Shown here in pieces: positions 56,781-64,000 of a stretch of DNA of 64,000 nt; within the stretch, counting starts at the first letter, position 1, and each line of letters starts with the position of its first letter. Origin of the DNA: Streblospio benedicti. Taxonomy: Eukaryota > Annelida > Polychaeta > Spionida > Spionidae. Location of the stretch: assembly GCA_019095985.1 (NCBI GenBank), contig CM032668.1, positions 19,269,856 through 19,333,855 of the forward strand. Direction: 5' to 3'. Under the pieces are notes generated by a model. That model had not been told where the DNA came from. It was given only the letters and a program-made list of their open reading frames with translations, and searched no databases. The position numbers were made by a program, and so were the translations under genes.

Positions 56781-57867
56781 TATATATATAAAGGAAGAGG
56801 CGATTTTTTGCGTCACAAAAGGCTTTTTAACCACAAGACGTACACACTCCAAAGTATGTATACACAATCAGGACAACTTGGTGGTCGTTATAATGTCACA
56901 TTTCAAACCAAATAAATTGATTTTAATGATAAAAACAAGAAAAAAGAATTTGTTAGAAAGGTTGCTTACAAGACCATGTTTGTTAAAGGTACGTAATACG
57001 TTAAACGTTTGTATATGTCAAACGTACGCTGCACGTCACAAGGCACAGTTATGTCAAACGTCCGTTGCACGTCACACGTACAGTCATACACCAAGGGAGC
57101 TGGAGAGGGTGATGATGGTGATGGAGGTGCATTTTATCTGCTCCGGACCTGTTTTGAGGAGGGGCGTTGGCAGAAAGGGTGTGTGTGTGTCCATATGGGG
57201 GTAGGGGGCATGGCTGGTGTCCATATGGTGGTATGGTGGGGGGGCATGGCTGGTGGTGAGGCAAGGAGGAGCATTTAATCTGTTCCAGATCTCATCAATT
57301 TCAACCCGAGCAGCAGCAGAAAGGGGGTGATTGACATTTAATGGTCTGCAGGGAGGGATGTTAGAGGGATCAAGCATTGACACATACATGTAGTGTGTGT
57401 ATGGCTGTCACATATGACTGTGGGAGGAAGGTGATGGAGGTGCATTAAATCTTTCCAAGACCTGTATAGTGACGGGAGCTGGTGTGAGGGATGTGGGACA
57501 GGGGAAATAATGGGAAGGGAGGAGCATTTAGTATGTTCCAGATCTCTTCCGTTTCAACCAGAGCAGCAGCAGGAAGGGGGTGCATTAATTATGGACCTGT
57601 TTAGATGGGGATGGGGTAGAGAGGGTTGGGGAGAGAGAGAGGGGGGGGGGGGTGGAAGGAAGGGTAGGGATGAGTGGGACATTTAAACTGCTCCGTACGT
57701 GTTTACCATGGGTAGCAGCAGCTGGGGGAGGGATATTAGAGGGATCAATCATTGCCATATTTAGTACATTTACTGTGTAAATGTCTGTGACATATGATGA
57801 TGGGAGGACGGTGATGGAGATGTATTTAATCTGTTACAGACCTGTATACTGGCAAGAACTGGTTCGA
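56781..57867 (+). mobile_element. Helitron-like element, copy 5
   Basis: Begins TATATATATAAAGGAAGAGG directly after the CTAG end of copy 4, so the two are head-to-tail. It carries the TCAAACGTACG subterminal block, the GGACCTGTTTTGAGGAGG segment and two monomers about 370 bp apart, and is cut at GGTTCGAG by the 1.2-kb direct-repeat sequence. No coding capacity. Confidence 0.5.
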
Positions 57868-59100
57868 GATTGTATATACATTGAAACTGAAAGAATGTAT
57901 ACTTTACAATCAAGAAATTTATGAATTTGAGGAGAAAACATCAGAATGAATCAGAATCAATACATCCAGCAAAAAGATATTTGTGTTGCCATACAATAGT
58001 ACTGAATAACAAGATGATAATCAATATCTGTTTCAAATCCAATAATCAATTTTGCTGTTGCTCGGAATATTGATTTCTTTCTTGAAGGCTAAGTGCATTG
58101 AATATTATTAAAAATGTCATAAAAACGCTTCTAGAAAGCTCAGTTTAATTGGCAGATTGCCCAAAATCGAATCACTTCGGTGTCGCCTCAAACCTCATAG
58201 TTGTGTAAAGTTTGAACGAAATCGGTTCATCGGTACGCCCGCTAGCTTGTCCACAGACATACATACATAGTTACATAGTTAGTTACATAGTTACATAGTT
58301 ACAAACGAACCAAACACAATGCTTGCTTCAGCAGCTGAGCCGGATTACGCTAAAAAGTTTTACTTCATGGATTCCATTCACCCAACTCACGGGCCCCGAT
58401 GATCATCTGTGCCGACAGCGAGCAGTCGGCGTTCAAGAACTGGTCGTACAACTGCCCAAGAGTATAGATTGCGAAGAAGCCTACCTGTCACTCCTGGAGC
58501 TCGTCGTATATCACGACGGCTCAGACTCACCTTTAATCCGTATCAGCGCTAACTGCGTGGGCTCAGTCATTTTCAAATGGCAGCATCTCTCAATTTCTGA
58601 GAGATGTATCCATTGAGCAACGAGCTCGACAAGGTAGCGGACAGAGCTTCGAGAGCACATCACATTTCGGCATATTTACCCGATAAAAGTCAACCAGCCC
58701 GCCTCTTCTTCAACGCCATACAACTGGCGTTATCCACCCCGACAACCAAAGCCTCGCCTTCATATCGCGAGTGCGCTGCGTGCTGGGGCTGAGTTATGAC
58801 GAGTACCGACGGAGGCTGAGAGAGAGAGAGAGGGCACCTATCGTTGAAGATTGAATAGCTCGCTACAAGAAGAAGATGGACTACGATCAAAGTGGACAAA
58901 GTCATAAAACAGTATATATGTGTATCAGCGTGTGTTGAATAAATGTACATCCATCACGTATTATTTTTTACTGCGTGTATATATACGTATAAAGTTTAAA
59001 GAATATCTTCTGTAAAAAGTATCTAGCCATTACTCTATGTCTTTGCGGTACTCTGATTCGGTTTTACTGTGTAGAGTTTAGAAAATGATGTCTTCCCCAG
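57868..59100 (+). repeat. ~1.2-kb direct repeat, copy 1
   Basis: Begins ATTGTATATAC and is repeated with small indels at 62832-64000. The first half is AT-rich and includes AACGAAATCGGTTCATCGG and an ACATAGTTACATAGTT run; the second half is markedly GC-richer, with coding-like but frame-broken text (for example VGVQELVVQLPKSIDCEEAY), and ends with AATAAA-containing sequence (GTTGAATAAATG, 58935 region). I do not recognise the product. It may be a terminal direct repeat of a larger element. Confidence 0.75.
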
Positions 59101-59415
59101 TACTCTGTAAAAAGTATATATTTGTGTGTGGAAAATAAAAGATTGAAAAAACGATGCCTCGTTATCATCACTGCCTTCTGTGTACTATTTAATAAGCGTG
59201 GGTTACACCTAATCCTGCGCAAGATAGCGTGTTTGGCGCTTTTTTAAGCGCTTTTTTTTCTTCCTCAGTGACGTGGTTTTTGCGTCGACGAGCAAGAAAT
59301 CGCGCCCGCCCCTAAAAATGTCGCGTTTTAATTGTAATTTATACTAAATTTTTGGCGTCGATACCCGAGAACTGGCGGGCCCATTTTCGCGAATAAGGCG
59401 CCAGTTTTCGGCGAT
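59101..59415. other. Unassigned, GC rising
   Basis: Contains GGAAAATAAAAGATTG and then CGCG-rich sequence (GGCGCTTTTTTAAGCGC palindrome near 59233). No gene recognised. Confidence 0.35.
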
Positions 59416-59614
59416 CGACTCTTCTAATCCCCGGGCGCCATCAACGGGCTACTCGTCTAACCCCGGACGCCGTCGGCGGCCGACTCTTTCTAATCCTGGT
59501 ACCCGCCAGCGGTCGACTCTTCTAACCCCCGGACGCCGTCAACGGCCTACTCGTCTAACCCCGGACGCCGTCGGCGGCCGACTCGTCTAACCTCCGGACC
59601 CCGTCGGCGGTCGG
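59416..59614. repeat. GC-rich 33-bp minisatellite, six units
   Basis: Six consecutive units of 32-36 bp built on CTCGTCTAACCCCGGACGCC and GTCGGCGGCCGA with substitutions. GC content is far above the rest of the window. The unit length near 33 would keep a reading frame, but stops occur in the frames I read and the periodicity is not exact, so I do not call it coding. Confidence 0.85.
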
Positions 59615-61100
59615 CCAAGATTACCGATCGTACTCCGCCACCCCCACGCCCCGTTGAAGCGGGGAGCGTTGGTTTATCGAGCCCGTCACGAGCCCCCATC
59701 CCACGCTAGAGCGGCGGTGTCCCCCCTTCTTCCTCGCGAATAATGTAGACTATTAAATGCGGGATCGCGCTTGAAGATGTTACGTAAGTTTACTACTGAC
59801 CGGGATCGACGCTACTCGATGACTTTTAAAATTATGTCTACGAGCCCCCGCTGACCATTGTTATTCCCCCACGATCTACGTAAGTTTACTACGACTAAAA
59901 CTAACGTCTGAATTCGCTAACCTCTGGTCTACAACATACTAGAAGTATTCACAGAGATAATTGATAATAAAGATTTGCCGAGACATTTACTTTTCCATCT
60001 TTTTGCGTCCACTACCAACTGAAAATACGGCACAGAGTCCTGACAGCAAACGTTTGACGTTCCGCGAGAGAGTTGGATCACAAACAAATACTGGCTAGCG
60101 GGTGGTTGCTCACAAAAGCGCTTCCTTCTAATTTTCGGGATAACTTTCTCTCAAACGAGTTATAAAATGTGGTGATATTACTAGAGCGTGCAAACGGCCG
60201 TACCTTACCAGAAAATAATAACAAATGGAGTTGTCAACGCACGGGTTAAGAAATATCTATAGGCGTTTGGTTGATCTATACATCTAGACTAACGCGACCC
60301 CACTCGTCAAAATAAAGTGATACTGCATAGCAGGTGGATCCTTGAGACCTAATATCTTTATTTTGTTTTCCAAATTAACTTTCATTTGAAGGACTGGTGA
60401 AATGTAACATTATTACTACAGCTTGCGCACGGGAATAACTTATAAGAGTTCTATTGCAGACACACCTGTCAAGACACTGATTTAGTTTAGAAAGACGATC
60501 TTGGTAGATTTATATAGTTTGCTGATGGAAATCAACCACCAAACGATCGTAGGTTCCATACTAAATTAAGACTGTGAAATGTATTACAATCGGTAATTGC
60601 CGATAAAATGGAATTGTCACTCCCCCCGATTACGAAAACCAGATACGATAACGATACATTTAATAAGTAAACAACTTTGCTCATCAGAGAGAGCGAGTGA
60701 GTGGCTAGCGTGCGGCGGCGGCGGCGGCAATGGCTTTGGTCGCGGGCGTGCTTGACAGGTGGTGGTCAAGGCCTTTGTCCTATAAGGCGAGGCCTGGAAT
60801 GTCTGGAATTTTAATGGGGCTAGGTCATTCACCCTCTTTCAAGGACGGTGCAAAATTAGTTACACTTAATGGCCCCTTCTAACAAGAGGAACAATAGGAG
60901 TAAGTGCATTGAAGCGTGAACACGCACGTTTGCCAACTATACTACTCACGACCTGTACCAGAGTGCTAGTAGTGCCAGCGTTAGTGATGGTCCACAATGC
61001 CAGTAGGGCGAGTATTACAATTTCAAGCCATGACATTAAGTTTTTCTTCTGGTACAAAAGATGGTGTTGTCCAGATCTTTTTCTGTATTGATCTAGTTTA
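59615..61100. other. Unassigned interval
   Basis: Mixed-composition DNA without recognisable genes. Includes an ACGTAAGTTTACTACG phrase twice (about 59782 and 59878) and a (GCG)n run at 60711-60727. Confidence 0.35.
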
Positions 61101-62010
61101 TCAAACCTGTTGGGCGTTTATTCCAAGTTCCAAGCGTGAATGTAGATCATGTAGTTGGTCTGTGTAGCATGACATGTTCGTGAATTTGGTTCCTGGTTTG
61201 GACTTGCTTGTAAAGTTGACCATTGGTAATTTGAATGTGTTAAGTGCATTCATTTTGCGTGCTAGTTGGTGGTTTATGGGGTATTCTGTGAATATGCTGC
61301 TTACTTCTGTTGATTCGCAGTCTTCCACACAAGGGCCTATGAGATGTTGTCTACTGTGTGATGTGGCAGTAGCACCCAAGTGCGACTGTAGTGTGGGTGG
61401 TGATTTCCATTTGGGTTTGTTCTTTATCGGCACATTTGATGATTATTGATTGGTTGAATCCATACAGTAGATATTTGTGTTGGCCGACTGTGGTGGTTGA
61501 TTGTAGGGAGTCTTGGACGTAGCCTTGGAAATTGCATTTGCTGATGTTGTCGAGGTCAGCATAATGTTGTATTCACAGCCTACTCTGCTGGGGTTGTGTA
61601 GCGCTTCTGGCAGATGACAGACATGTGCAAGTTTCTGACATTTGAGTAGTTCAAAATGCGAGGCAAAGCCATAATAATTGTTGTCTGTTGACATCCAAAT
61701 GTAGTATGGGAAGTGGGTGTGCCGTCATATGGTAGATGTCAAATATTAGCTCCATTGACTTGATGATTGGAACGTGTAGTGATATGACTGGAGTGCCATC
61801 GAGTATGTGGCCTAATGCTGTGGATGTTTTGTAGTAATATTGTTTAAGGTAATTGTATGGTGATGGCTGGTAGTCATGGCGTTGGATTTTCGTGGCGGGT
61901 TTGAACATACCAAGTCTGTTGGGTCCACTAGTGTCTCACAGCTTGACCACGACCGAAAGAAGTAATTATCACTATTTGAGATCTTGCTTGAATCTGCTTC
62001 CATACTCTGA
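61100..62010 (-). pseudogene. Possible retroelement envelope-like fossil
   Basis: Several neighbouring open stretches on the minus strand read like a cysteine-containing envelope-like protein of the kind carried by some LTR elements (for example LLKCQKLAHVCHLPEAL and GPCVEDCESTEVSSIF). It is broken in a few places. It may be part of the element bounded by the 1.2-kb direct repeats, but no gag or pol is visible. Family and age cannot be given with confidence. Confidence 0.3.
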
Positions 62011-62831
62011 CTAATGATGTCAACTGAGCAACGTAAGTACTACATCTTCACTTGCGTTCGTCACACAAGGCGACACCGTTTATGAAATGCCGCAATAGCA
62101 AAGTTTGCATATGTTGCATGCCCTGTGACTTACGCAATTTTGGCGATTTTTTCGCAGATATTTATGCAACAGGCCCCAGCCTACACTGCTGCCACTAAGT
62201 TGGGATCCGCAATTGTGGAACAGTTAGTAATTATATATTTATGAAAACACAGTAATACAATAGAATTGTGTCAAACGTTACTTTAAATGTTCACAACTCA
62301 AATCTCATTGTGGTCACCAGTTGTAAAATCCACTTACACTGCTCACTCTATCTTATTCACTTCTCTGGCGGCACTGGGTGTAATTTTACAAGTTATCAAA
62401 GCACAATTGAGTTTGTTGGTTGCAGCAAATCTTTATTTCTAAATATGGTAAATATATAATCACAGATGCTTCTACAGGTACTAGTTCCAATATGACTTAT
62501 TATTTAAGTCCACAAACTACACATTACAACCTCAAGTATGGAGAAGGAAGCTATAACTATCTTGATCGGAAGAACACACAGTTCATGTCCCCCCGTCACT
62601 TCAACAGCAACCTCTAAAACTAAAAAGTGCATGGCCACATCATCAAAACAATACCAGCCAGCCAACCAATCCCTGTTCCCCACATGAGCATATCATACAA
62701 AATCAATACAACATATTTACATACTATGTAATCAATATAGTAGTGTGACCAAAATCAAAACTAGATCAAAAGTGTTCAAAGAACACTGCGTCGCTAGAAC
62801 GACGTTGACTTATGGGCAATTAAGATACATT
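62011..62831. other. Unassigned interval
   Basis: AT-rich DNA between the envelope-like fossil and the second 1.2-kb repeat. Short open frames at 62268-62617 show no recognisable homology. Confidence 0.35.
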
Positions 62832-64000
62832 GTATATACTGAAATAATGTATACTTTACAATCAAGAAATTTATGAATTTGAGGAGAAAACATCAGAATG
62901 AATCAGAATCAATATATCCAGCAAAAAGATATTTGTGTTGCCATACAATAGTACTGAATAACAAGATGATAATCAATATCTGTTTCAAATCCAATAATCA
63001 ATTTTGCTGTTGCTCGGAATATTGATTTCTTTCTTGAAGGCTAAGTGCATTGAATATTATTAAAAATGTCATAAAAACGCTTCTAGAAAGCTCAGTTTAA
63101 TTGGCAGATTGCCCAAAATCGAATCACTTCGGTGTCGCCTCAAACCTCATAGTTGTGTAAAGTTTGAACGAAATCGGTTCATCGGTACGCCCGCTAGCTT
63201 GTCCACAGACATACATACATAGTTACATAGTTAGTTACATAGTTACATAGTTACAAACGAACCAAACACAATGCTTGCTTCAGCAGCTATGGATTCCATT
63301 CACCCAACTCACGGGCCCGCGATGATCATCTGTGCCGACAGCGAGCAGTCGGCGTTCAAGAACTGGTCGTACAACTGCCCAAGAGTATAGATTGCGAAGA
63401 AGCCTACCTGTCACTCCTGGAGCTCGTCGTATATCACGACGGCTCAGACTCACCTTTTTAATCCGTATCAGCGCTAACTGCGTGGGCTCAGTCATTTCAA
63501 ATGGCAGCATCTCTCAATTTCTGAGAGATGTATCCCTGAGCAACGCGCTCGACAAGGTAGCGGACAGAGCGAGAGCACATCACATTTCGGCATATTAACC
63601 CGATAAAGTCAACCAGCCCGTCCTCTTCAACGCCATACAACTGACGTTATCCACCCCCGACAACGAAAAGCCTCGCCTTCATATCGCGAGTGCGCTGCGT
63701 GCTGGGGCTGAGTTATGACGAGTACCGACGGAGCCTTGGAGAGAGAGAGAGGGCACCTATCGTTGAAGATTGAATAGCTCGCTACAAGAAGAAGATGGAC
63801 TACGATCAAAGTGGACAAAGTCATAAACAGTATATATGTGTATCAGCGTGTGTTGAATAAATGTACATCCATCACGTATTTTTTTACTGCGTATATATAT
63901 ATACGTATAAAGTTTAAAGAATATCTTCTGTAAAAGTATCTAGCCATTACTCTATGTCTTTTGCGGTACTCTGATTCGGTTTTACTGTGTAGAGTTTAGA
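62832..64000 (+). repeat. ~1.2-kb direct repeat, copy 2 (cut by window end)
   Basis: Matches 57868-59080 in the same orientation, from TTGTATATAC through AATCGGTTCATCGGTACGCC, the GC-rich block and the AATAAA-containing tail, with small indels and a few substitutions. It lacks a ~25-bp stretch after CAGCAGCT that copy 1 has near 58340. Confidence 0.8.

Noticed and set aside
58323-58792. Genes in the 1.2-kb repeat (frames of 60-97 codons)
   Set aside because: The text looks coding-like, but the frame differs between the two copies and no family is recognised, so a gene call is not supported.
59416-59614. Repeat-protein gene from 33-bp units
   Set aside because: Unit lengths vary from 32 to 36 bp and stops occur in the frames I read.
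1-64000. tRNA, rRNA or other structured RNA genes
   Set aside because: I looked for A/B-box-like promoter pairs and cloverleaf-like stems and found none that could be supported by eye.

Overview
The window looks like AT-rich nuclear DNA from a bilaterian invertebrate, probably marine (a mollusc or other lophotrochozoan, or an invertebrate deuterostome). The evidence is spliced genes with GT-AG introns, proteins close to vertebrate MBTPS1, STK31, CNNM and C19orf12, a TRIM ligase, C2H2 zinc-finger remnants, and a dense load of TIR/MITE, hAT, Helitron-like, LINE and Ty3/gypsy elements. I cannot name the species. Two runs of exactly 100 N (33047-33146 and 50901-51000) are assembly gaps, and both sit beside structural oddities.

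Layout. 1-2335: no gene, only faint repeats. 2336-4189 (+): intronless TRIM-type RING ligase. 4190-10130: nested MITEs (a Harbinger-like element inside another; a palindromic MITE inside a third family), a LINE 3' fragment and AT-rich DNA. 10130-10600: C2H2 zinc-finger relic. 10657-13875 (+): complete intronless site-1 protease (MBTPS1). 14940-20915: a minus-strand C2H2 gene apparently split by a 5.2-kb transposon complex with ~520-bp inverted arms that carries a further Harbinger-like element, a small hAT MITE and a broken hAT transposase. 21050-22520: six-copy ~255-bp satellite. 22746-26768 (-): complete intronless STK31-type protein (RRM, Tudor, coiled coils, pseudokinase, acidic tail).

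27051-33046: repeats, a LINE tail, a 60-bp-arm palindrome and a basic-tail fragment beside the first gap. 33453-37527 (+): the last four coding exons of a CNNM magnesium transporter; its 5' exons are not visible. 37528-42313: 3' UTR and AT-rich spacer. 42314-43682 (-): complete four-exon C19orf12-like gene. 45061-49890: broken Ty3/gypsy retroelement. 43626-50855 is repeated at 51001-53592 on the far side of the second gap, without the gypsy element, most simply as two haplotypes placed in tandem. 49885-57867: Helitron-like elements with ~370-bp internal monomers. 57868-64000: a ~1.2-kb direct repeat pair flanking 3.7 kb that holds a GC-rich 33-bp minisatellite and a possible envelope-like fossil.

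The genes do not form a pathway. MBTPS1 acts in Golgi processing, STK31 in germline RNA biology, CNNM in Mg2+ transport, C19orf12 in mitochondrial/ER membranes and TRIM in ubiquitination. The most informative features are the intronless state of three genes (two of them multi-exon in vertebrates), the RRM at the STK31 N-terminus, the nested transposons with a recognisable empty site, and the duplicated block around the second gap. I found no convincing wholly new system. The least explained stretch is 57868-64000.
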